This document shows positions 1 to 11,742 of a stretch of DNA of 64,000 bases, piece after piece. Source of the stretch: Silene conica. Lineage: Eukaryota; Streptophyta; Magnoliopsida; Caryophyllales; Caryophyllaceae. The position numbers were made by a program, and so were the translations under genes. How positions within the stretch are numbered: position 1 is the stretch's first letter; each line of letters starts with the position of its first letter. The notes below the pieces were generated by a model. The model did not search any database. It was not told the DNA's origin and was given only the letters and a program-made list of their open reading frames with translations. The DNA is taken from assembly GCA_029255685.2 (NCBI GenBank), contig CM055320.2:43497910-43561909 (forward strand), given 5' to 3'.

Positions 1-3000
1 TTTGCTCACAAAATGGATAATTTCTTATTTCGTGAATTTCGGACCTTAATTTGTGAAACCAGAACCTTATTTCGTGTAATTTGGAATTAAAATGTTTGTT
101 CAATCACGAAATGTTTAATTTCTTATATTGCGGATCTTGGACCTTAATTTGTGAAACCGGAACTTTATTTCGTGAAACTTGGACTTAAAATGTTTGTTCA
201 CTCACGAAATGTTTAATTTCTTATTTCGTGCATCTTGGACCTTAATTTGTGAAATCGGGACCTTAATTCGTGAAACTTAGACTTAAAATGTTTGTTTGCA
301 CACAAAATAGATAATTTCTTATTTCGTGAATTTCGGACCTTAATTTGTGAAACCGAAACCTTATTTCGTGAAACTTGTATTTAAAATGTTTGTTTACTCA
401 CGAAATATATAATTTCTTATTTCGCGAATCAAGGACCTTAATTTGTGAAACCGAAACCTTATTTCGTGAAAATTTGAATTAAAATGTTTGTTCACTCACA
501 AAATGTTTAATTTCTTATTTCGTGAATCTTGGACCTTAATTCGTTAAACCGGGACCGTATTTCGTGAAACTTGGACTTAAAATATTTGTTTACTCACAAA
601 ATGTTTAATTTCTTATTTTGTGAATCTTCGACCTTAATTTGTGAACTCGGGACCTTATTTCGTGAAACTTAGACTTAAAATGTTTGTTTGCTCACAAAAT
701 GGATAATTTCTTATTTCGTGAATTTCGGACCTTAATTTGTGAAACCAGAACCTTATTTCGTGTAATTTGGAATTAAAATGTTTGTTCAATCACGAAATGT
801 TTAATTTCTTATATTGCGGATCTTGGACCTTAATTTGTGAAACCGGAACTTTATTTCGTGAAACTTGGACTTAAAATGTTTGTTCACTCACGAAATGTTT
901 AATTTCTTATTTCGTGAATCTTCGACCGTAATTTGTGAAATCGGGACTTTATTTCGTGAAACTTAGACTTAAAATGTTTGTTTGCACACAAAATGGATAA
1001 TTTCTTATTTCGTGAATTTCGGACCTTAATTTGTGAAAGCGAAACCTTATTTCGTGAAACTTGTATTTAAAATGTTTGTTTACTCACGAAATATATAATT
1101 TCTTATTTCGCGAATCAAGGACCTTAATTTGTGAAACCGAAACCTTATTTCGTGAAAATTTGAATTAAAATGTTTGTTCACTCACAAAATGTTTAATTTC
1201 TTATTTCGTGAATCTTGGACCTTAATTCGTGAAACCGGGACCTTATTTCGTGAAACTTGGACTTAAAATATTTGTTTACTCACAAAATGTTTAATTTCTT
1301 ATTTTGTGAATCTTCGACCTTAATTTGTGAACTCGGGACCTTATTTCGTGAAACTTAGACTTAAAATGTTTGTTTGCTCACAAAATGGATAATTTCTTAT
1401 TTCGTGAATTTCGGACCTTAATTTGTGAAACCAGAACCTTATTTCGTGTAATTTGGAATTAAAATGTTTGTTCAATCACGAAATGTTTAATTTCTTATAT
1501 TGCGGATCTTGGACCTTAATTTGTGAAACCGGAACTTTATTTCGTGAAACTTGGACTTAAAATGTTTGTTCACTCACGAAATGTTTAATTTCTTATTTCG
1601 TGCATCTTGGACCTTAATTTGTGAAATCGGGACCTTAATTCGTGAAACTTAGACTTAAAATGTTTGTTTGCACACAAAATAGATAATTTCTTATTTCGTG
1701 AATTTCGGACCTTAATTTGTGAAACCGAAACCTTATTTCGTGAAACTTGTATTTAAAATGTTTGTTTACTCACGAAATATATAATTTCTTATTTCGCGAA
1801 TCAAGGACCTTAATTTGTGAAACCGAAACCTTATTTCGTGAAAATTTGAATTAAAATGTTTGTTCACTCACAAAATGTTTAATTTCTTATTTCGTGAATC
1901 TTGGACCTTAATTCGTTAAACCGGGACCGTATTTCGTGAAACTTGGACTTAAAATATTTGTTTACTCACAAAATGTTTAATTTCTTATTTTGTGAATCTT
2001 CGACCTTAATTTGTGAACTCGGGACCTTATTTCGTGAAACTTAGACTTAAAATGTTTGTTTGCTCACAAAATGGATAATTTCTTATTTCGTGAATTTCGG
2101 ACCTTAATTTGTGAAACCAGAACCTTATTTCGTGTAATTTGGAATTAAAATGTTTGTTCAATCACGAAATGTTTAATTTCTTATATTGCGGATCTTGGAC
2201 CTTAATTTGTGAAACCGGAACTTTATTTCGTGAAACTTGGACTTAAAATGTTTGTTCACTCACGAAATGTTTAATTTCTTATTTCGTGCATCTTGGACCT
2301 TAATTTGTGAAATCGGGACCTTATTTCGTGAAACTTAGACTTAAAATGTTTGTTTGCACACAAAATAGATAATTTCTTATTTCGTGAATTTCGGACCTTA
2401 ATTTGTGAAACCGAAACCTTATTTCGTGAAACTTGTATTTAAAATGTTTGTTTACTCACGAAATATATAATTTCTTATTTCGCGAATCAAGGACCTTAAT
2501 TTGTGAAACCGAAACCTTATTTCGTGAAAATTTGAATTAAAATGTTTGTTCACTCACAAAATGTTTAATTTCTTATTTCGTGAATCTTGGACCTTAATTC
2601 GTTAAACCGGGACCGTATTTCGTGAAACTTGGACTTAAAATATTTGTTTACTCACAAAATGTTTAATTTCTTATTTTGTGAATCTTCGACCTTAATTTGT
2701 GAACTCGGGACCTTATTTCGTGAAACTTAGACTTAAAATGTTTGTTTGCTCACAAAATGGATAATTTCTTATTTCGTGAATTTCGGACCTTAATTTGTGA
2801 AACCAGAACCTTATTTCGTGTAATTTGGAATTAAAATGTTTGTTCAATCACGAAATGTTTAATTTCTTATATTGCGGATCTTGGACCTTAATTTGTGAAA
2901 CCGGAACTTTATTTCGTGAAACTTGGACTTAAAATGTTTGTTCACTCACGAAATGTTTAATTTCTTATTTCGTGAATCTTCGACCGTAATTTGTGAAATC

Positions 3001-4116
3001 GGGACTTTATTTCGTGAAACTTAGACTTAAAATGTTTGTTTGCACACAAAATGGATAATTTCTTATTTCGTGAATTTCGGACCTTAATTTGTGAAAGCGA
3101 AACCTTATTTCGTGAAACTTGTATTTAAAATGTTTGTTTACTCACGAAATATATAATTTCTTATTTCGCGAATCAAGGACCTTAATTTGTGAAACCGAAA
3201 CCTTATTTCGTGAAAATTTGAATTAAAATGTTTGTTCACTCACAAAATGTTTAATTTCTTATTTCGTGAATCTTGGACCTTAATTCGTGAAACCGGGACC
3301 TTATTTCGTGAAACTTGGACTTAAAATATTTGTTTACTCACAAAATGTTTAATTTCTTATTTTGTGAATCTTCGACCTTAATTTGTGAACTCGGGACCTT
3401 ATTTCGTGAAACTTAGACTTAAAATGTTTGTTTGCTCACAAAATGGATAATTTCTTATTTCGTGAATTTCGGACCTTAATTTGTGAAACCAGAACCTTAT
3501 TTCGTGTAATTTGGAATTAAAATGTTTGTTCAATCACGAAATGTTTAATTTCTTATATTGCGGATCTTGGACCTTAATTTGTGAAACCGGAACTTTATTT
3601 CGTGAAACTTGGACTTAAAATGTTTGTTCACTCACGAAATGTTTAATTTCTTATTTCGTGCATCTTGGACCTTAATTTGTGAAATCGGGACCTTAATTCG
3701 TGAAACTTAGACTTAAAATGTTTGTTTGCACACAAAATAGATAATTTCTTATTTCGTGAATTTCGGACCTTAATTTGTGAAACCGAAACCTTATTTCGTG
3801 AAACTTGTATTTAAAATGTTTGTTTACTCACGAAATATATAATTTCTTATTTCGCGAATCAAGGACCTTAATTTGTGAAACCGAAACCTTATTTCGTGAA
3901 AATTTGAATTAAAATGTTTGTTCACTCACAAAATGTTTAATTTCTTATTTCGTGAATCTTGGACCTTAATTCGTTAAACCGGGACCGTATTTCGTGAAAC
4001 TTGGACTTAAAATATTTGTTTACTCACAAAATGTTTAATTTCTTATTTTGTGAATCTTCGACCTTAATTTGTGAACTCGGGACCTTATTTCGTGAAACTT
4101 AGACTTAAAATGTTTG
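1..4116. repeat. Two tandem copies of a 2,058-bp (21-monomer) super-repeat
   Basis: HOR units 1-3 (1-2058) and 4-6 (2059-4116) carry the same set of unit-specific variants. Units 2 and 5 share CTTCGACCGTAATTTG, GGGACTTTATT and GAAAGCGAAACC. Units 3 and 6 share CGTGCATC and TTCGTTAAACC. By eye the only difference between the copies is TTAATTCG near 274 against TTATTTCG near 2332. This points to recent unequal exchange or conversion acting on three HOR units at once. Confidence 0.85.
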
Positions 4117-7040
4117 TTTGCTCACAAAATGGATAATTTCTTATTTCGTGAATTTCGGACCTTAATTTGTGAAACCAGAACCTTATTTCGTGAAATTTGG
4201 AATTAAAATGTTTGGTCAATCACGAAATGTTTAATTTCTTATTTTGTGGATCTTGGACCTTAATTTGTGAAACCGGAACTTTATTTCGTGAAACTTGGAC
4301 TTAAAATGTTTGTTCACTCACGAAATGTTTAATTTCTTATTTCGTGAATCTTCGACCTTAATTTTTGAAATCGGGACTTTATTTCGTGAAACTTAGACTT
4401 AAAATGTTTGTTTGCACACAAAATGGATAATTTCTTATTTCGTCAATTTCGGACCTTAATTTGACAAACCCGAACCTTATTTCGTGAAATTTGGAATTAA
4501 AATGTTTGTTCAATCACGAAATGTTTAATTTCTTATATTGCGGATCTTGGACCTTAATTTGTGAAACCGGAACTTTATTTCGTGAAACTTGGACTTAAAA
4601 TGTTTGTTCACTCACGAAATGTTTAATTTCTTATTTCGTGCATCTTGGACCTTAATTTGTGAAATCGGGACCTTATTTCGTGAAACTTAGACTTAAAATG
4701 TTTGTTTGCACACAAAATAGATAATTTCTTATTTCGTGAATTTCGGACCTTAATTTGTGAAACCGAAACCTTATTTCGTGAAACTTGTATTTAAAATGTT
4801 TGTTTACTCACGAAATATATAATTTCTTATTTCGCGAATCAAGGACCTTAATTTGTGAAACCGAAACCTTATTTCGTGAAAATTTGAATTAAAATGTTTG
4901 TTCACTCACAAAATGTTTAATTTCTTATTTCGTGAATCTTGGACCTTAATTCGTTAAACCGGGACCGTATTTCGTGAAACTTGGACTTAAAATATTTGTT
5001 TACTCACAAAATGTTTAATTTCTTATTTTGTGAATCTTCGACCTTAATTTGTGAACTCGGGACCTTATTTCGTGAAACTTAGACTTAAAATGTTTGTTTG
5101 CTCACAAAATGGATAATTTCTTATTTCGTGAATTTCGGACCTTAATTTGTGAAACCAGAACCTTATTTCGTGAAATTTAGAATTAAAATGTTTGTTCAAT
5201 CACGAAATGTTTAATTTCTTATTTTGTGGATCTTGGACCTTAATTTGTGAAACCGGAACTTTATTTCGTGAAACTTGGACTTAAAATGTTTGTTCACTCA
5301 CGAAATGTTTAATTTCTTATTTCGTGCATCTTGGACCTTAATTTGTGAAATCGGGACCTTATTTCGTGAAACTTAGACTTAAAATGTTTGTTTGCACACA
5401 AAATAGATAATTTCTTATTTCGTGAATTTCGGACCTTAATTTGTGAAACCGAAACCTTATTTCGTGAAACTTGTATTTAAAATGTTTGTTTACTCACGAA
5501 ATATAGAATTTCTTATTTCGCGAATCAAGGACCTTAATTTGTGAAACCGAAACCTTATTTCGTGAAAATTTGAATTAAAATGTTTGTTCACTCACAAAAG
5601 TTTAATTTCTTATTTCGTGAATCTTGGACCTTAATTCGTGAAACCGGGACCGTATTTCGTGAAACTTGGTCTTAAAATATTTGTTTACTCACAAAATGTT
5701 TAATTTCTTATTTTGTGAATCTTCGACCTTAATTTGTGAACTCGGGACCTTATTTCGTGAAACTTAGACTTAAAATGTTTGTTTGCTCACAAAATGGATA
5801 ATTTCTTATTTCGTGAATTTCGGACCTTAATTTGTGAAACCAGAACCTTATTTCGTGAAATTTGGAATTAAAATGTTTGTTCAATCACGAAATGTTTAAT
5901 TTCTTATTTTGTGGATCTTGGACCTTAATTTGTGAAACCGGAACTTTCTTTCGTGAAACTTGGACTTAAAATGTTTGTTCACTCACGAAATGTTTAATTT
6001 CTTATTTCGTGCATCTTGGACCTTAATTTGTGAAATCGGGACCTTATTTCGTGAAACTTAGACTTAAAATGTTTGTTTGCACACAAAGTAGATAATTTCT
6101 TATTTCGTGAATTTCGGACCTTAATTTGTGAAACCGAAACCTTATTTCGTGAAACTTGTATTTAAAATGTTTGTTTACTCACGAAATATATAATTTCTTA
6201 TTTCACGAATCAAGGACCTTAATTTGTGAAACCGAAACCTTATTTCGTGAAAATTTGAATTAAAATGTTTGTTCACTCACAAAATGTTTAATTTCTTATT
6301 TCGTGAATCTTGGACCTTAATTCGTGAAACCGGGACCTTATTTCGTGAAACTTGGACTTAAAATATTTGTTTAATCACAAAATGTTTAATTTCTTATTTT
6401 GTGGATCTTGGAACTTAATTTGTGTAACCGGAACTTTATTTCGTGAAACTTGGACTTAAAATGTTTGTTTGCTCACAAAATGGATAATTTCTTATTTCGT
6501 GAATTTAGGACCGTAATTTGTGAAACCAGAACCTTATTTCGTAAAATTTGGAATTAAAATGTTTGTTCAATCACGAAATGTTTAATTTCTTATTTTGTGG
6601 ATCTTGGACATTAATTTGTGAAACCGGAACTTTATTTCGTGAAACTTGGACTTAAAATGTTTGTTCACTCACGAAATGTTTAATTTCTTATTTCGTGAAT
6701 CTTGGACCTTAATTTGTGAACGAGACCTTATTTCGTGAAACTTAGACTTAAAATGTTTGTTTGCTCACAAAATGGATAATTTCTTATTTCGTGAATTTCG
6801 GACCTTAATTTGTGAAACCGAAACCTTATTTCGTGAAACTTGTATTTAAAATGTTTGTTTACTCACGAAATATATAATTTCTTATTTCGCGAATCAAGGA
6901 CCTTAATTTGTGAAACCTAAACCTTATTTCGTGAAACTTTGAATTAAAATGTTTGTTCACTCACAAAATGTTTAATTTCTTATTTCGTGAATCTTGGACC
7001 TTAATTCGTGAAACCGGGACCTTATTTCGTGAAACTTGGA

Positions 7041-7052
7041 ATTAAAATATTT
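7041..7052. repeat. LINE target-site duplication, left copy
   Basis: ATTAAAATATTT lies between satellite sequence and the T run that represents the LINE poly(A) tail. The same 12 bases recur at 11731-11742, where the satellite resumes. The last T bases merge with the tail, so the exact inner edge is uncertain by a few bases. Confidence 0.85.
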
Positions 7053-7161
7053 TTTTTTTTGGTGAAATGTGAGTAATATAAAAAATATAGGATAATTACA
7101 AGAAGGTTTAGGGTTCGAAACCCCTTACAAGCACATTAAAAGACATCATCTCAACAACAAC
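7053..7161 (-). other. LINE 3' UTR and poly(A) tail
   Basis: This stretch lies between the ORF2 stop and the TSD. Read on the minus strand it ends in about ten A residues next to the duplicated satellite bases. I see no clear AATAAA hexamer and no further open frame. Confidence 0.75.
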
Positions 7162-10100
7162 TTAAGAATAGTTATGTAGCCAGTCAACATCTTCTTGATG
7201 AATATCCACACGAGCCTTGCATTTCACACGCCCTTTCACCTCTTGAGTAATCTTGTCCAACACTTTTTCAGGTCTCAGAAGGCACCCATCTATCCTGGCA
7301 CAGTTTCTTTGAGTCCAGACATGATAATGATATGCATTCATCATTGCCACTCTGATCTTCCATACCCCATCCTTTCTATGAACCTCACTCAAACTCTGGA
7401 TAGAAGGAAAGGACCCTCCATACCAATGCTGCAAGAGTCTCTGGATCAAGACTGAATAAGGGCAGCTGATGAAAATATGGTCAATAGTTTCAGAATGGGA
7501 CTGACACAGAACACACAGGTCATCAGGAACACATCCTATCCTGTACAACTTACTTTTCACATTCATACCCCCTTGCATTCTAAGCCATGTCACAATAGCA
7601 TGTTTTGGTATATTCCAATGATTCCAAATAATATTGCTCCATTCCTGGTGAGGATTTGTAGGTTGTAGCCACTTATACCCCTCCCTGATTGTGTAACCCT
7701 TCCCATTGCTTATCCATTCATCATTAACATAGCCAGATTTGAGTTTCTCCTTAACCTTGCATATACTTTTACAGACCCAGGTTGCATCAGATGGACAGGT
7801 GTAGTCATGCCAGTTTTGCTGCTTGATATATATAGCATTTATCCATTTGATCCAGAGACGATCTGCCTTACAGTAAATCCAGTTTACTAGCTTACCTACA
7901 GCTACTATATTCCACAGACCTGCATTTTTTATACCCAGGCCTCCTTCTTCTTTGGCTGAGGTGACAGTGTCCCATGCTACAAGAGGGACTCTGTGGTATT
8001 CTGAAGAACCATCCCAAAGAAATTTCCTGCAAATGGCCATAATCCTGTTGATTACTCCTATAGGTAAGACAAAGAGTTGAGCCCAATAATTGTAAAGAGT
8101 GTTCATCACTGCATTAATCAGGGTGATCCTCCCTGCATAAGATAATCTTTTGGCCCCCAGACTTCTAATTCTGGTAACCATCTTTTCAGTGATGGCTGCA
8201 CACTCTACTTTGGTCAATTTGCTAGGCTTTATGGGCATCCCTAGATATTTGAAAGGGAATGCACCTTCCTGAAATCCTGTGACCTGCTTAATTCCTTCCT
8301 TGGTGTCATCATCCACCCCATTGAAATAGATTTCAGATTTGGTATTGTTCATTGTCAGACCTGTAGCCTTGGAGAAAGAAGAGAAAGCCCTCATCAAAAG
8401 CCAAATTGAAGGAGGGTTTCCTTTGCAAAACATAAGGAGATCATCAGCAAACATAAGATGGGTAAGTTTCAGTTCTTTGCACAAAGGATGGTACTGAAAA
8501 GGCCATTTATAAGTAGCATAATTGATCAACCTAGAGAGGTAATCCATACACAAGGTAAAGATTAGAGGTGAAATAGGGTCTCCTTACCTTAAGCCTCTTT
8601 TACCCTTAAAGTAACCAAAAGAAGTCCCATTCAGAGTGAGGGTAAAAGAAGGTGTGGATATACATTGCATAAGCCACGGGATAAACTTCAGAGGGAAATT
8701 CAGACCCTGTAGAAGTTGTTCTATAAAGGACCATTCGACAGTGTCATAAGCTTTTTTCAGGTCAATCTTGAAGAGGCATCTGGGAGAAACTGATTTCCTC
8801 TCATATAAATGAATGATATCCTGGCAGATGAGTATGTTCTCCATTATGGACCTGCCCTTTATAAAGGCACCCTGATTCTCCTGGACTAAATCAGGAAGTA
8901 TAAGTGATAACCTGTTGCAGAGGAGTTTAGCTATAACCTTATAAACCATGTTACAACAGGCTATAGGCCTGTACTGGCTAACTGATATAGGTCTGTCACA
9001 TTTGGGAATTAAAGCAATATTTGTGGCATTTATTTGAGTAAGTAATTGGCCGTGATGAAAGAAATCCATGACAGCATGACATACATCATCTCCCACAACT
9101 TCCCAAGCAGCTTTGAAGAAACCACTCGTAAAGCCATCAGGTCCAGGGGCCTTATCAATAGGAATGCTGAAGACCACCTCCTTTATCTCAGCCTTGGTAA
9201 CCATAGTGGTGAGGGTATTACAGTGTTCAGGAGTACAAAACTTTCCTGTCAATAGAACCTACCTCTCCCTTCACTTCTTCAGTACTTCCTTGTCTGCCCA
9301 GTAAATTTTCATAAAAATCCAGAAAAGCTTCCTGAATGGTGTCAGTATCAGTGCAGACCAACCCTTCTGTGTTTTCAATTTGAGTGACTCTATTCCTGGT
9401 GCATCTGGCCTTAATAGCTTTATGGAAAAAAGCAGTATTGCTGTCTCCATCATCAGTCCATTTCTCCTTAGCTTTCTGTTGCAGAAAACTGGTCCTGGCT
9501 GCAGACCAGTGTCTAACATCCTTTAGTGCCTCAACTTCCTGTCTGACTAAAACTGGGTTTGAAGGGTCCTGTTGAAGCTGAAGCTGTACCTGTTCCAGTT
9601 GGTAACAAGCCTTGTCAGCATTGACCTCCACATTATCAAATCTCTCCCTATTTAACTGTTTTAACAGAGGCTTCAAAGCCTTCAGTTTTTTCACAACCTT
9701 AAACATAGGGGTTCCCTCCACAGACAACTGCCACCCTGCCTTGACAGTAGAGACAAATTCAGTGGCTTTACTCCACATGTTGTAGTATTTGAAACCAATG
9801 TTCCTCCTCCCATCCAACTTAACATTCCTAATCACACAAGGACAATGGTCCAAAAGACCTTCAGGATGGAAATGCGCATTCATGTCTGGCAAACAGGCTG
9901 ACCATTGAGCATTAGTCAAGAACCTGTCTAACCTACTATATTTCCTGCAATTCTCATCTTGTTTGTTGTTCCATGTATAAAAGGCCCCAGTTGCTTTGAT
10001 ATCACTTAGTCCACAGGTCTGTAGACAGTCAATAAACGTTTCCATGTCCTCCAACTTAGTATTACCTCGAATTCTTTCCTCTGGAGTGATGACTGTGTTG

Positions 10101-10525
10101 AAATCCCCAGCCACAGCCCAAGGTAAAGTACAGGAGGCTGCAATTTGGACTAAGTTCTCCCATAAACTTACACGTTTCTCTCCTTCATTAAAAGCATACA
10201 CCATCGTAACCAGAAACATAATCTTAGTAATCCTACAAGTCACTTGAGCATGAATGAATTGAGGGTCATAGCTAATGATAGCAACATCAAAGTGGCAAGG
10301 TTTCCAGAGGAGCCAAACTCTGCCCCCTTTATGAGTGCTACTATTAGTAGTCACACACCATCCATCAAACATTCTTTGAGAAATATTACTCACATTACCA
10401 CCATTTATTTTAGTTTCCAACAAGCCAAAAAGACTGACTTCTTTATTCTGTATAAAACTCTTAACTAACTTTTGTTTATTTACATGGTTAAGGCCTCTAA
10501 CATTCCAAAATCCGATATTATTCAT
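7162..10525 (-). pseudogene. LINE ORF2: APE endonuclease, reverse transcriptase and zf-RVT, broken
   Basis: ORF2 normally nicks the target DNA and reverse-transcribes the element RNA on site. Three open pieces cover it. 9227-10525 holds the endonuclease: WN at residues 7-8, E37 in LLETKI, GDFN at 140-143, and LDHCP with D226 and H227. 8584-9252 holds the first half of the RT, with APGPDGF at 35-41 and motif A FKIDLKKAYD. 7162-8553 holds the catalytic FADD (residues 35-38), the thumb region and a C-terminal zf-RVT region (C347, C350, H359, C364). Pieces 1 and 2 are in different frames, so a frameshift lies at about 9230-9252. Pieces 2 and 3 share a frame and are separated by one TAA at 8584-8586, where the conserved GLRQGDP motif of this family has Gln; a C-to-T change would explain it. 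The ATG overlaps the end of ORF1 in ATGAATAA. No RNase H domain is visible. Confidence 0.93.
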
Positions 10526-11660
10526 GGGGATTAGGATTTAGAGGGTTACCATTTTCATTACCACCATCCTCAATACTTATCACTTCACTCTGTTGTACCT
10601 TTTCTGGCATTCCTGCTGGAATAGAGGTCATAGTAGGTATCTGTCCTGGAGGAGGCACTGCACTTGCCCTAGGCCTATTCATGTTAGAACCAACTAACTC
10701 TGGGAACTCCTTATCAGAGAGGACTTTTTGAGGTTTTGGAATTGGCTTCCAGACTTTCTTGCTCACCAAGTTGGAGGGAACTCTTCTACAATTAACAGCT
10801 TCATGGCCCAGGCCCTTACACTTCTCACATTGAAGGGGTTTCCATTCATACTCCAGATTTATCTCAATTTTCTGCCCATGTTCATCCTTAAATTTGACCA
10901 TGTTAGGGAATTTCTGACCTACCTTCAATTCTATCAGAGTTCTAGCAAAACCAAGCCTAGTTTTAGTTTCTGTAGCATGATCTGATTTAATATACTTACC
11001 CACCATATTAGCAATGGTAGGCAAACACTTGCCCCAAAACTTGAGAGGGAGACCATGAAAACGTATCCAAGCAGGAACAGCTTTCACCTCATCCTTCAAT
11101 AAATCAATATTCTCCTGCCATGCCTTCACAATTAATGGCTTATTGTCAAACATATGGTATCCAGCATTCAACACTAACTCTTTAGCTTGTTTCTCCTTAA
11201 AACGTACCATAAAGATACCATTAGGTAGAAAAGAAACCTTATCAATCCCATGCTTACCCCATACACGTTGGACATATCCTTGTAATATCTCCCAAGGTGG
11301 ATTTGCTCCAACAACAAAACAATACACAACATTACTCCAGTAATCTATCTCCTCGTTTGTGTCCTCTGCCGTGAATTGAAACAGATCTTCCTCTAGTTCA
11401 CTCTCAATAGGAGAGTCATCATGGCGTATATCCAGACTTCTTTTCTTCCTTCTATTAGTGACTAGTGTAAAGTTTGCGTCTGGATTTTCCTCATCATCAA
11501 AAGATAACCCTGGAATCGGGTTAACCTCATGCATAGCCTTTGTACGTAAGACATCCTCTTCCTCTGGCCCTCTTGGTTTAACATTGCCACTACTACTACT
11601 AGATTGTTGTTTGTTATTTGTGTGATTAGATTTAGGAGATGTTGATCTATGTCGAGCCAT
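10518..11660 (-). CDS. LINE ORF1 protein, DUF4283-like with CCHC zinc knuckle
   Basis: A 380-residue open frame. Plant L1 ORF1 proteins bind the element RNA and form the ribonucleoprotein used in retrotransposition. The first 100 residues are polar and low in complexity, rich in Ser, Asn and acidic residues, with a basic RRKKR patch near 70. Residues about 105-205 resemble the DUF4283 domain common in plant LINE and zinc-knuckle proteins. Residues 278-291 form a CCHC knuckle (C278, C281, H286, C291; CEKCKGLGHEAVNC). The tail is rich in Pro, Gly and Asn. The frame has no break, so ORF1 looks intact although the partner ORF2 is dead. Its stop overlaps the ORF2 start by eight bases, which suggests coupled or re-initiated translation of ORF2. 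The ATG chosen is the first one after a short leader. Domain names come from recalled family patterns, not from a search. Confidence 0.88.
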   Translation of the reverse strand: MARHRSTSPKSNHTNNKQQSSSSSGNVKPRGPEEEDVLRTKAMHEVNPIPGLSFDDEENPDANFTLVTNRRKKRSLDIRHDDSPIESELEEDLFQFTAEDTNEEIDYWSNVVYCFVVGANPPWEILQGYVQRVWGKHGIDKVSFLPNGIFMVRFKEKQAKELVLNAGYHMFDNKPLIVKAWQENIDLLKDEVKAVPAWIRFHGLPLKFWGKCLPTIANMVGKYIKSDHATETKTRLGFARTLIELKVGQKFPNMVKFKDEHGQKIEINLEYEWKPLQCEKCKGLGHEAVNCRRVPSNLVSKKVWKPIPKPQKVLSDKEFPELVGSNMNRPRASAVPPPGQIPTMTSIPAGMPEKVQQSEVISIEDGGNENGNPLNPNPHE

Positions 11661-11730
11661 TAGAGAACAACAAATTTTCCAAGGAGGAAGACGATCTCAA
11701 AAAATCGCCCTCATGCAGCCTTTTTTCCTT
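11661..11730 (-). other. LINE 5' leader
   Basis: About 70 bases from the TSD edge to the ORF1 ATG. The leader begins with an A-rich run on the minus strand and has no upstream ATG that opens a long frame. Because ORF1 is complete, 5' truncation is slight or absent. Confidence 0.65.
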
Positions 11731-11742
11731 ATTAAAATATTT
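11731..11742. repeat. LINE target-site duplication, right copy
   Basis: ATTAAAATATTT matches 7041-7052 exactly and continues into GTTTACTCAC, so the satellite resumes in the same monomer at the point where the LINE interrupted it. Confidence 0.88.

Larger units (their letters stand above)
1..7052. repeat. 98-bp satellite array in 7-mer (686-bp) higher-order repeats, left segment
   Basis: Tandem AT-rich satellite. The landmark AATGTTTG recurs every 98 bp (91, 189, 287, 385, 483, 581 as AATATTTG, 679), and the whole pattern recurs every 686 bp (TTTGCTCAC at 1 and 687). Seven monomer types follow in fixed order. Diagnostic bases: m1 CTCACAAAATGGATAATT with ACCAGAACC; m2 TTCAATCACG with GGATCTTGG; m3 AAATCGGGACC and AAACTTAGAC; m4 ACCGAAACC with CTTGTATTTA; m5 GAAATATATAATT with CGCGAATCAAGG; m6 TTAATTCGT; m7 AATATTTG with GAACTCGGGACC. 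No coding potential or RNA gene is seen. The segment stops at the LINE and resumes in phase after it. Its function is unknown; satellites of this kind usually sit in heterochromatin, and a centromeric role is only a possibility. Confidence 0.97.
7053..11730 (-). mobile_element. L1-type LINE retrotransposon, apparently near full length, inactivated
   Basis: A 4.68-kb non-LTR element inserted in the satellite on the minus strand. In its own direction it has a 5' leader of about 70 bp, ORF1 (DUF4283-like plus CCHC knuckle), ORF2 (APE endonuclease, reverse transcriptase, zf-RVT), a 3' UTR of about 100 bp and a short poly(A) seen as the T run at 7051-7060. A 12-bp TSD flanks it and no LTR is present. 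The T-rich sequence at the insertion edge fits target-primed reverse transcription, where genomic T bases anneal to the poly(A) tail. ORF1 is open, but ORF2 has a frameshift and an in-frame stop, so this copy cannot make its own complete reverse transcriptase. The L1-clade assignment rests on domain order and on the APE-type endonuclease. Confidence 0.95.

Noticed and set aside
1..7052. CRISPR-like array
   Set aside because: There is no repeat-spacer alternation. All positions of the 98-bp unit are repeated, and the context is a plant satellite.
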